The notes under the pieces were generated by a model, which made no database searches, was not told the DNA's origin, and saw only the letters and a program-made list of their open reading frames with translations. A stretch of 64,000 bases of DNA from Takakia lepidozioides. Taxonomy: Eukaryota; Streptophyta; Takakiopsida; Takakiales; Takakiaceae. The stretch is from NCBI GenBank assembly GCA_030704615.1, contig CM060734.1:19592001-19656000 (forward strand), written 5' to 3'. Both the position numbers and the translations under genes were made by a program. Positions 33,444 to 43,430 of the stretch are shown here, piece after piece. Numbering within the stretch: the first letter of the stretch is position 1; every line of letters starts with the position of its first letter.

Positions 33444-35980
33444 TCAACGTTGTTCTCCGCCCAAGGTTGCATTGTCTTCATTGTCTAACTGTTGATTGGC
33501 CTCATCCAAATTTGCTCGTGCTTTCTTCGCCTCCACCGCGGTAATTTTCTTAGAGCTATTACGTGTCGTGTTTTTTCTGGCGGGCATTGTCCAAACGACA
33601 GAGTTAATGTGATTCCACTGAGGGGGATCATCTGGATTAAACTCCCAAACTTTGGACCAACAATCTCTGTACCTGTCCAAATCGGAAGGGCTACCTCCTT
33701 TCTTGGGTCTCCACCATTCGACGTGAACCTTCTTAAAATTCCTGGATCCTCTGTCGCGGACCACATCCGATATTGCCATCCCCATCCAAACTGGAAACGT
33801 CACAGTATCTACTGGTCGAACCAAGACGAAGAATCCGTTCTCAATATCTTTGAACGGATTTAGAGGCTGCTTCGGTCTATCACACCGGGGGCCATAATAC
33901 GGCTCCATGACTTCATCTTCTTCCGACAGATCATCCTCTGCAGGTGTATGGATTCCGGCTCTGTGGTGGTTGACAGCCCACTTGGTTGAGGGCCAAAAAC
34001 CCTCTTTAAGCGCGATTGAATGTCGTGATTCTCCAGGAATGGGAAGATCAAGTTCTGCAAGGATTGCTTCCCAGTATTGATCATACTGTATCATGATGTC
34101 ACGATAATGATCGTCAAGCAACATCCCCTTCTTCCAGAACTCCCTGTATTTTTTAATTCCAGTTTTGATAAAAGACTGTTTATCGGATGAGTCATCTCCC
34201 ACACCCCAAATTGGTGTTTTTTTTTACAGCCCTGGGTTGTACTGCTGCAGACAACTTTGGAGATCCATCGGGATTCGACTTCCATATCTTCACCGCACCT
34301 TTTTTGGGGAGCCACTTAGAATCAGTAGCAAACTTCTTAAACTTCATGACAGGCCAACCATCTTCATCTACATAGAATCGAAATACATGCATTTTTGTTT
34401 GCCCAACTAAAGCCTCTTTTCCATCGAGAATGCAACCGTCCACATACGCCTTAATCTGGCACTTCTTGAATGATTTGAGGAATAAATTGCAGATCTTGAG
34501 AGATCATAAAAAACCTCATAAGATCGGAGAGAACGTAGGTGCTGTTTTGCTTCAGCTTCTTCGATAAATAACTGAAGAATCCGTCGATGTCCTCATGGAT
34601 ATGGCCAACCATGAGAAATCCCATCTGAATCTCCTCAAACACTCCTCTTGCAGTTAGGAGCGACAGAAAAGCCAGCATACCCCTGTTTTTGTTTTCCTTC
34701 ACGCAGTTGTCCAACTGCAGGTAGAGTCTTCGCGGAAGAGGGACTTTTCCTTTTTTCTTCTCCTTATCGCCGAAAGGTTTCAAGACGTCGAGACACCTCG
34801 ATTTACCCTTCATGAGAGATTCGAAAAATGAATTCTGAGGTGGGTGGTCAAAGATGTTACGACTTTCGTGGCAAGAGGGCTTCTCTAGTTGGCGGAGGCA
34901 TCTTGCTAGGGAGCCAATCATGAAGTTCGGGTCTCCCGGCCAGAAGTCCAGAGAGTACTGTCCGTAGGCTCCATCCTCGTGGCCGTGGATGATCATGCCG
35001 GTTAGCAAGATTGGAAGCTGACCTAAGCCGGAGACCATCTTGTTCGTCGTCTGCAACCTTGGAATAGCTGTTTTCCGATGATCCATCTTGTCATGAATGA
35101 TGCAGAGGAACTCGGACGACATCATAGCTGACTCATTCCTCTAGCTGTGATAGAGTCTCCTGCAAGACTCCTGAAGCCTGAGGTGCTATCAAGTGCTTTC
35201 TTGTGTGAGGCCTGCTCATCGCTACGTTTGACCGACTTCTTGATTAGGTCTTTGAGCATCTCACAGTCTGTGCATTTGGCAAACGTGCTACCACTTTTTC
35301 TAACCTCGACGTTGGGAAAAATCCGTTGTCTGATTCTGCTGACGGCTGCCTGGGAGATAGGCTTCAACCCACATATTTTATTCGTCTGCAAGACAGACAG
35401 GGGGAAATGAACCTTGCGCGATCGCCCGAGCTTTAATAGTGAGAGGTCTAAGCAAAACAAGGAAGGTCCCCAAAAATATAGAATTCGGAAAGTGGTAAAA
35501 AGAAGAAGAATTGACCTCATTACACTCCTCACGAAGTTTTTTCCAGTTCAGTTCAGGTGGCAGAACTCGAAGAGTATCTCTCCGTCCGTCTCCAATACAG
35601 TGGGTCTTATGAGGCATGAGATCAGAATTTCTGTTTATAATCGACATTAAGTTTCCTTCAGCTAGACGAGTTTGTGGACGGGGCCGTTTCACTCCGGAAT
35701 TCCCGTGCAACGATGTAACCACACCCTCTCTGCTTAGTTTTTTGTATTCCATGTAAGTTGAACGACCGATTCCGTGAATTGTCCACCAAGCTGTCTCACA
35801 CACATCAACGCCCTCAATGGTTATGTAGGCCTTTGTCGAAACCCCGTCGATTCGATGAAGTCTTTTTGGAACATCAAAACCGAACTCTCTCCGTTCGTCG
35901 TAGGAGGATCCCCAATAGCGGTCCAGATAATGAGTGTTTTTCTCCAGTCGAAATATTGGCAACACTGTAAATTGCAACAT
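33444..35980 (-). pseudogene. RNase H-like transposase (DUF7869-like)
   Basis: Start ATG 35980. An N-terminal module (CETAWWTIHGIGRSTYMEYKK, then HGNSGVKRP, MPHKTHCIGD...LRVLPPELNW) precedes an intron (about 35,525 to 35,399; acceptor CTGTCTTGCAG). A zinc module follows (KSGSTFAKCTDCEMLKDLI ... EQASHKKAL), then the catalytic-looking part LYLQLDNCVKENKNR and FLMVGHIHEDIDGFFSYLSKK, and a C-terminal part with FVLVRPVDTVTFPVWMGMAI ending at TGA 33444. This layout, with D in LQLDN and HEDID, is that of a widespread RNase H-fold family seen in animals and plants (DUF7869 in my recollection). Frameshifts near 35,120, 34,480 and 34,210 (a T run) break it. Confidence 0.6.
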
Positions 35981-36026
35981 TGTTTGCTGCTGACTTATCG
36001 AACTGCCTGCAGTGAGAGGCGAGTAT

Positions 36027-36491
36027 TTATCTTTTTGGAATCGTCTTTTTTGGATTTTTTTTTGGTCTGTTGAAATGCCGGTATGCTGCTTTTTTCACAC
36101 CTTTCTCGTTGTGACCAAAATCTGTTTGTTCCCAGCTATTGATGAACCTATGAAGGTCAGATAACAATGTCCTGCCACTATCAATCAACCGAGTCTGCGT
36201 CAATGGCCAGTTCACGAAACACATGAGATTGGTCGAACCGCCATTCAAAATCCTTGTAACGAGCACCCCGACATGATGTTGTCCAACTTTCTCACAAAGT
36301 ATCACCTCGTCAGGATGACATGCTTGAATTCTGCCCTCGTACAAAGCACCTTGTTCATCTCCAATGAGAATACACAATTTATTTCTCCAACTGTCTCTAC
36401 CCATAGCAACATCATTATTCGGAGACGGCCTTGACATGTCAGATTCAATTTGTTCATTGACATTTGGATGGGAATCAGCCGCAGATGTCAA
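36027..36491 (-). CDS. Small transposon-companion protein
   Basis: 154 codons; ILIGDEQGALYEGRIQACHP, VGQHHVGVLVTRILNGGS and a basic tail (RPKKNPKKTIPKR). The beta-rich middle resembles the next frame (36507-36818), as if duplicated. It lies 46 bp upstream of the transposase start on the same strand, so it is probably the same element, either a separate gene or an N-terminal exon. Confidence 0.4.
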   Translation of the reverse strand: MTSAADSHPNVNEQIESDMSRPSPNNDVAMGRDSWRNKLCILIGDEQGALYEGRIQACHPDEVILCEKVGQHHVGVLVTRILNGGSTNLMCFVNWPLTQTRLIDSGRTLLSDLHRFINSWEQTDFGHNEKGVKKAAYRHFNRPKKNPKKTIPKR

Positions 36492-36506
36492 TTCAACCTC
36501 CGAGAA

Positions 36507-36818
36507 CTAAGGATCCTCATTCTTGGTGTTGGTGTCAGTCCCAATATCTTTTTGAATTTGCACCACATCCCAAACGACAGGTGTTCCGATTGCTTCTCCC
36601 AAAGAGTCCGCATCCATGTGCGGATATGGCAACGACACAGAAGAATGTGTCGGATCGCAAGACACTATAACAACAGATATTGTGGACCCGTTTAGCTGTC
36701 GTCCGTGGTAACTTCCGCAACCAGTCACATTGAGACATTCTGCTGTTGCGACGATAGAGTTCGAGCCCTGAAGAGTGAGGAAAACTTGTTGACCAGTTTG
36801 GAACAACGACATTTCCAC
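36507..36818 (-). CDS. Tnp1/En-Spm-like (DUF8039-like) domain
   Basis: 103 codons: GQQVFLTLQGSNSIVATAEC, GSYHGRQLNGSTISVVIVSC, LPYPHMDADSLGEAIGTPVV. The pattern (V-x-L ... IVA-x-G, HG-x-L, ...LP-x-P... L-x-x-A-x-G-x-x-V-x-W) matches the small beta domain that accompanies plant En/Spm-type transposons, from memory of the family. The stop and the start of 36491 are only 16 bp apart. Confidence is limited because the similarity is by pattern only. Confidence 0.4.
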   Translation of the reverse strand: MEMSLFQTGQQVFLTLQGSNSIVATAECLNVTGCGSYHGRQLNGSTISVVIVSCDPTHSSVSLPYPHMDADSLGEAIGTPVVWDVVQIQKDIGTDTNTKNEDP

Positions 36819-36849
36819 GAACCTCGCGCGATCGCGCGTGTATCTTATA

Positions 36850-38370
36850 GTAGAGATTCTGGTGATTAATGATTTGACACTATATCGATGGACACTAAGA
36901 AAGAGTGAAACAATAAGTTACTGAAGTTTGTTTAGAAAAACTGAGGATGAAGATGAAAAAGAACCTCACACGATCGCCCGCGTTTAGGGTTATAATGATT
37001 TGGAAATTGAAAATAGAACTCGGACTCTCGGATTATGTACTATAATGTAGAACGTAGGTCTTTATTGGTCGAAACAGAAATTTGTAGAAAATTAAAGGAT
37101 CTGCTAAAGCTACGACCCGAATGCACAACATTGTCTACGACTCCATAACAGAAATAGAACCACATCGACAGGCATTCGCGTGTGGTTCAGATGGATGAAA
37201 TGAAGGACGGATGAATAATGGTAAACGAGTTTCGGATGACAAGTAAGAAAATGGATAAATAAATGAAAACATGGATGAACGAAACAGCTGTAGTGCAAGT
37301 GATCATTCGAAGTACATAAAACGGTCGGGTGTGTATGTAAGATCTTTGCAGACAGTGGATGGGAACAGAGGAGCAGAGAGACAGAAGAGAAACCCAGATG
37401 AAGTGGAGATGCTCTCAATATTGACAGGAGTACAAAGGAAAGAATCAACGTAAAACAGACAGTCCTGAAGATCAGCGAGCCAGAGAAACTGAGAGGGAAA
37501 AAATGGCATGCGTGCACAGGGCAGGCTCTTATACGGATTGTCAAACAGTATGAGGGTGACGTGTTCACATTACAGAGGTGTGTTTGGAGTGTCACGGATC
37601 GACAAATTGTCGCCCTGGATATGCTCTTTTGTGTAATCTAGTGGCTATTATGTGTCCTCCAGAGCATAAATTCAAGTAGGAGTCTAAAATCCTCCGAACA
37701 TTAATGGGTCCGTAAGTTATTGCGGCCAATGCGAATAACTAACTGATTCGAGATCTGGAATCTGACATCCAAAGCACCAGAGAAGCAACAAATCCAATGT
37801 TGAATTAATGATACAAGAGAAGGAATAGTCGGCGATGAAAATGGCCGCCTCTTAAGGCTATTGTGATGAGCCGGCGGCCATCTATGGCAAGGTGACATTA
37901 AGTAGCCGCAATGAACGTGGGGCCGTAGATGAGGTGTAGGTAGAGAAAACGTGAGACCGATCAAATCCCAGATGCACGTCTCGACACCTCATTATTGAAC
38001 CTATGAATAATATTTTATCATTGGATGAAATAAGAGCCTTCGCGGATGAAACAGACGTATACTGGATGAGATGACTGCCCTAGTGGATGATTCAATTCCC
38101 CTCATGGATGAGCGCCGTCACGGGAACCCGCAATAATTCCAGGGTGTTCACTTTATGAAGGCATCGGATTGCCGCGCCGTAACGCTCTGGACAAATTAGT
38201 GGAGTCCATTCATTACTGACAGTCATGTCGCATCATTGATTGTACTTGCATAAATTTAGGGGTCCTCAGCGAACCGTTGGGAAACATCCCGCCTTTCATT
38301 CATCCATGCATCGAGGCCACAAACCGTCGGATGCGACATAATGCCGACGGTTGAGATCACAGGTGGTAAG
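36850..38370. other. Spacer, nothing recognised
   Basis: Apart from the short motif copies near 36,964 there is no coding or repeat signal that I can name; GGATGAA/GATGA repeats are frequent at 37,200-37,280 and 38,020-38,110. Confidence 0.4.
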
Positions 38371-38382
38371 GCATATAAGGAG
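38371..38382 (+). promoter_or_regulatory. Candidate TATA box
   Basis: GGCATATAAGGAGG lies ~325 bp upstream of the ATG at 38,698 and before a GAGAGAG-rich leader (38,457-38,540). The spacing to a plausible start of transcription at ~38,400 is normal for plants. Supported only by the downstream exon model. Confidence 0.35.
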
Positions 38383-38697
38383 GAGTGACCGAAAGGAGTC
38401 TCCTTTTGATTCATTTGATACACGGGGAAGCCCTGTTCAATTTTGGACTCAAGGAAGAGGTGCGAGAGAGAGTTACTGAGCGAGAGAGGCAGAGAGGTGG
38501 AGATCGAGGAAGCAAGAGAGTGAGAGATCGAGGGAGCGTGAGTTGGATTGAGTGTGGGTTTGAGCAATTCACCGTGTGCGGGGGAGTGTGACAGAGTGAA
38601 AGGAGGGCAAAACAAAAGAGTACGATATCCCAGAAGTTGTTGTGCGCACCCGAGCGAGAGAGCTCATCCAGCCCTGCAGGGAGGATCCTTGCCTGAA

Positions 38698-39141
38698 ATG
38701 GCATCAAGCAGGTAATTTTTTTCCCCGTCTTCTTCGTGCATGCAATGAGGGATTCTTCCGTGGGCTGCAGAGATTGCAGGAAGGTAGAAGTTGCATGCTT
38801 GATTGACTGTTTGCTTGATTGTTTGCTTGTTTGAGCGAATGATTGCTTGTTTTGATTGTTTTGATTACTTGTTTTGATTTTTGGATTGATTCCAGGGCTA
38901 AAGAGGTAGGATGGTCGATAGAAGGCTTGGGAATTGTGGAAGATTTCGGGATATGTACGCTTTCCTTTAGGAACAACTCCGGATTCAAGACATGAGAAAT
39001 TCCGATTTCATAGGGTTCGTAGGTACAGCTGGCAACTGTTTAGGTTTTGCAGCCTATGGTGTAGGCCTCAGTATAGGTACCATGACACAGTCCATTCACG
39101 CGCGATCGTGCGTGAACTCATTTTACCATGTACAATTCTAG
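38698..39141 (+). CDS. Candidate small protein with 10-nt microexon
   Basis: Three exons join in frame: 38698-38711 (ATG start, donor GTAATTT), a 10-nt microexon 38896-38905 (TTCCAG before, GTAGG after) and 38971-39141 (acceptor TTTCCTTTAG, stop TAG). The 64-residue product starts MASSRAKEEQLRIQDMRNSD and continues with a Gly-rich hydrophobic stretch (FVGTAGNCLGFAAYGVGLSI) that could be one membrane segment. A donor at 39,077 (ATAG then GTACC) may instead lead to further exons, in which case the palindrome array at 39.5 kb sits in or after that intron. No family is assigned. Confidence 0.35.
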
Positions 39142-39549
39142 ATACTGAACTGTGTTTTTGGCTCGATTCGGTTATGCACATTATTTCCATGATCTGCATT
39201 ACGTGCCTCTCGAAATAGGGATTCCTAGTGATTTCGTAAGCCGTAGAGAAACCTCGCGCGATCGCCCGTGTTTATTTCAGTGATAGTATTGTGAAACATG
39301 GTTTAGTTAGGACTTGGAGCGAGGCCAGTAAGCACTTTCAGCGCTAGTTATCATTCCTGACGTAAAGTGGCGCTGACACGTCGGCCGTCACGTCCGACGT
39401 GCGTCACGTCACGTCGAATCCAGACGTTTACCCATGTAATTTTTTTACATTTGACTTTTACGATTTACTTCTACCCTTTGTAATGACATGGCAGCCACGG
39501 TGTAAAACGACGTGGCCCATTATTAATATTTATTATTCTTTTAAAAAAA

Positions 39550-40390
39550 TGTGTCCGCCTATATTGGCGGTCGCATATAATTTATTATTTAAAAATAAAA
39601 GCAACCGCCCATATTGGCGGTCGCTTGTAATTTAATATTTTGTTAAATTAAGCGAACCGCCTATATGGCGGTCGCCGTAGTTTATTTATTCTTAAATGAA
39701 GCGACCGCCCATATTGGCGGTCGCTTATATTGTATTATATTTTAAAATAACCGACCGCCTATATTGGCGGTCGGTTGAAGTTTATTATGTTTTAAATGAA
39801 GCGACCGCCCAGATTGGCGGTCGTTCACACTTTATTATATTATTATTATTATATTTTTGATATATTCTGTAAAAATACAGCGACCGCCAGTGACGGTCGC
39901 TATATATATATTTTAAATTTAGCGACCGCCATTTAGCAGCGGTCGCTTATTTTTATTTTTATTCTTAAATAAAGCGACCATCGTTTGGCGGTCGCTTCTT
40001 TCAGTTAATTTTTGAAAAATGCAGCGACCGCCATTTGGCGGTTGTCGCTATTTTTGTTATAAAGAATACAGCGACGGGCCATTTGGAGGCGGTCGCTCGA
40101 TTTGATTTTGATTCTTTAAATTAAGTGACCGCCGTTTGGCGGTCGCTTACTTAATAATTTTTTTTAAATGAAGCGACCGCCATTTAGCGGCGATCGCTTA
40201 TTTATTGAATTAAACGACCGCCAGTAGGCGGTTGCTTATTATATATATATATATATATTATATATAATTTAAGCAACAACCGCCATGTGGCGGTCGCTCT
40301 CTTGTTTTATAAATATAGCGACCCACCATGCGGCGGTCGCGTGTTTTTTTTTTTTCTAAGAATCCAGGAGATCCGCCGTGTTGGCGTTTT
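39550..40390. repeat. Array A of AGCGACCGCC...GGCGGTCGCT palindromes
   Basis: About 17 short palindromes, each two 10-bp GC-rich arms around a 3-6 bp centre (TATT, CATT, AGTG), spaced every 40-57 bp by AT-rich DNA (AAAT, TTATT, ATATAT). Positions include ~39,558, 39,605, 39,656, 39,704, 39,753, 39,800, 39,880, 39,921, 39,974, 40,023, 40,071, 40,127, 40,172, 40,216, 40,277 and 40,315. Arms vary by single bases, while the spacers are not alike, so the palindrome itself seems to be the conserved unit. Confidence 0.93.
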
Positions 40391-41040
40391 GTTTTTAATT
40401 TTTTAATCATGAAGCGGCGTCTGGCCAGCCACGTGGTGAGGTGCCACGGGTCAGGAAAAACGAAACAAATGGGATGGGGGGAGGTTGTTTTGAACCTTGA
40501 CCTCTCCATGTGGGTGCGCGTGGCGAGGCGTCACTGGCCTGTCGCGCCTTTTCAAGCATAATGTTATTTGGGGTGGGGGGAGCTAGGGGGGCCATATAAA
40601 GCCATTCCCCCCTCCTTTTCTGATCATTTTGCCATCTCGTGGTGCGGTTCCTTGCATCCTGTAGTCCCTTTCGGACTTTGTTGCTTGGCACTGCCAACGG
40701 GAGGTGCAAAGGTGTTATTTGGGGGGGGGGGGGGTGGTGCGTTTTGTCGGTTTTCTATTGGTCAGTCCCACACACTTGTTCACAGTTCAATCATCATATC
40801 ACCATTTTGCCGTTTTCGGATCTCCGGCGACCAGTTTTTTTGCAAAAAACTACGAAGACACCCCCACACGCGTTCATTGTCATTTTCTGAGGTTTTAGAC
40901 CCTGTAGTGGGCAAAGGTTTATACCATGTCGGGGGTTGTGAATTCAAGTTCCGGGGCGGGGTCGGAGGAAGAGAAAACGTGCCCACGAGCGGGATAGCCA
41001 GACTAGGCCAATAAGCCAGACTACCCGGGACCGGATGCCT
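40391..41040 (+). other. GC-rich spacer with TATA-like site
   Basis: CCATATAAAGCC at ~40,589-40,600 is followed by a C run and a possible leader; two G runs occur at 40,570-40,590 and 40,720-40,733. It may be the promoter side of the kinase-like gene. No conserved coding sequence is seen. Confidence 0.3.
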
Positions 41041-42361
41041 CGGATAGGGTGAAAGAAGTGGTAGTGGATTATTTCAAGGGTATGGACATGATGAGGCTGG
41101 AGAGTGCTTATGTCAGGCATGGATGGAGGAGTTTCAGATTTTCCATTTCCGCAAAATGACAAACGCTTTGCGGGGGCTAGTGGACGGCGGACAGGGACAA
41201 GCCGAAGTTCAATCGGTGGATCCAAAGCAGGGCGAAGACGTCACGTGGAATTTGAGGCAGCTAATGAAGACATGAAAGGGTAGAGCAACCAAGGGTCGAG
41301 TGCCCTCCGCCGAAACTGAGTTAATGCGGCGTGTTGAGTATTGGGCTTGCTCGGCAAATCAGAATTCACATCGCTGGACTAGGGTTGTCCCTTGGAAGGC
41401 GGGGTCATCGGGCGGGGGAGGCACAACTGGTCTTTATTACCTGAACTCTACTGCGAAGATAGTAGAGATTGGCCCTTACAAAGAAGGAGGATATGCTAGG
41501 TCCTCAGTGTAGGATTGTTGGCGATTCTAGAAAACCGTAGCATTGGAGCTAGCGGGAAAAAACCCAAGTCCAAAAATCCAGAAAAGGCGTTGAGACAACA
41601 TAACGACGAGTGTTTGGCAGTGAAGTTCCAGCATCCGGGTGTTATCTCATATTTTGCTGTGAATGCACGTGAGGTAGAGGATTACACTCGCTGGTGGAAT
41701 GGGGGGACAATACGCGACATGATGAACCTTGATAGAAAATGGGGCAACGATTCCGGACAACAAGTGATTTTGAACAAAGGGAATGGAAGCAGAGTTCTAG
41801 GAATGCGATCGCTGCTTCGTTTCCAGAAAGTGCGCATTGAATTTGCATGGGCACTGATGTGCCATCATGGATGCTGTCCACAAGAACGGTGTCCTGCCAA
41901 CGACTTGTCCCTCGACAACATCTTTTGCATTTTCCAGATGGCACCGAGGAGATCAAGATGGGGTGTGTGATTGGGGCTTAGCCACCCCATTGGGCATACG
42001 CAAAGCCTCGTCGTACCAGTTTGAAAAACCAAGACAGCTGGACCGGGAACTCGCGAAAAGATGGTGGGTGGAAAAAGATATTGCTCGGTTTTCAATGCGA
42101 ATGTTCACGCCCCCCCCCCTCCTAGGACATGACGTCGGAGGTCTTTGCCGTTGGGAAGATAGCGGTACGAATAAATGGTGGCACTCATTATGATCAAAGT
42201 ATGTTCGAGGACCAATTTACGAGAGGTTGTTGGCATTCAATGCTACAAGGTTGTACGACAACAACAAGAATGAGAGAGACACATTAGCCCATGTAGTACT
42301 TCGGTTCATGGGCAAGCCATTCAATTGGCCTGAGCCGAAAGACGTATATATGACGGAGTAG
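41040..42361 (+). pseudogene. Protein kinase-like gene, frameshifted
   Basis: Pieces in three frames follow kinase order: a possible Gly-rich loop (IVEIGPYKEGGY, ~41,450-41,490), the beta-3 Lys (ECLAVKFQHPG, ~41,610), a hinge-like NGGTIRDMMNLDRKWG (~41,700), helix E (MDAVHKNGVL, 41,867), the catalytic loop NDLSLDNIF (~41,899) with the preceding His lost to a one-base deletion, and CDWGLATPL (~41,965) in place of DFG. The C-lobe end (42,207-42,361: GPIYERLLAFNATRLYDN to PEPKDVYMTE) closes with TAG. At least four one-base losses are needed. HND and DWG instead of HRD and DFG mark a divergent kinase-like family. Upstream 41,050-41,290 has further coding-like sequence (VVVDYFKGMDMMRLESAYVR). Confidence 0.6.
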
Positions 42362-43430
42362 ACCATAGTCTCGTAGATATGAGATTTGTGGCGGGACAAT
42401 GGTTTTTTTATGAGACATAACTCAATTTGATCGTGCATGTAATAAAAGTCTCATTGTAAATACTACCTTGGCATATGCTCGACCCTGGCACCTGTCATCG
42501 TAACATAAATGGTTTGTGTACTGGCTCACTCTTTATATTTGAAATGTTCCAAGGTTTCGGATAGGGTTATGAGAAAACGATGTATTAGTTCCGTAGGAGT
42601 TAGACAATAAACGTCTCACATCTCATTCAACTGTGCGACACTACCATGAGAGGCATTGATCGGAAAGTAATAGGTGCACATGCGACCTCCGAACGTTTGA
42701 TACTAGGCATGGGAGTTACAAAACGATTCCTAACGAATTCAGCTACATGAATATCGGCAGTATGAAACACCTTGCAGTCATATGATTTTTGAGATTGTTT
42801 GCACGGATTATTTGTGTTGTGCTTTCAAGTGGCGAACATTCCGCCATGGTGCGGAAGAGGTGCATTGACCACATTGAACGGTTGATGTGATACCATTTCC
42901 AACAATGTATCACCTCGCATTTGTGAAAATGTATCACATGAACCGTTCCATGTGGCCTACGGGAGTCTTCGACATGTACGACATCAATGTGGCCTACGAG
43001 ATCTGCTTCCACCAACAAACATGTGATCATTTCATAAGCGCTTGAACTTTGAAGTGACAATGGGCAAGGTTCATCATCCAGATGTTCAACATGCTGAGGT
43101 CTTCTGTAATGTCTCTTGTTTCGTAATGAGGTGCTTCTCCAACTCTTATTTTTCCAAATGTTAATATCTTCCATCTGGAACATACCAGCACATGCGTATA
43201 TAAAGCCTTAAAAAACCAATTACCATCAAACTTGAAGCTGGGGATGAGGCTTATAAAAGTGGAGATGGTCATTTGCTTATTTAAGGATTTATGCACACAT
43301 GTGTGGATCTGTTCCAAGTGGAGAATATCAACATATTGGTAAAGTGGACAGGGAGAAGCACCGCATTACGAGGCATGAGACATTACAAAAAGAGCTTCAA
43401 ATGGCATATCATGTAACAGGTCCCAGTATA
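42362..43430. other. Spacer, nothing recognised
   Basis: AT-moderate, no gene. Around 42,860-42,990 GTATCACxTC and GTGGCCTACG are repeated, without clear periodicity. Confidence 0.4.

Larger units (their letters stand above)
35408..39276. repeat. Dispersed ~25-bp motif with CGCGCGATCGC core
   Basis: Five copies of AACCTCGCGCGATCGCCCGT(GTTTA) or close variants: ~35,409 (inside the transposase intron), ~36,827, ~36,964, ~39,098 and ~39,251. The conserved part is about 25 bp, always on plus where it can be oriented, and followed by an AT-rich stretch (GTTTATTTCAGTGATAG, GTATCTTATAGTAGAG). The feature interval marks the region that holds them, not one continuous repeat. Confidence 0.7.

Noticed and set aside
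36829-36850. GCGATCGC as cyanobacterial HIP1, i.e. bacterial contamination
   Set aside because: Surroundings have introns, plant transposons and AT-rich spacers; the motif is longer and differs from HIP1.
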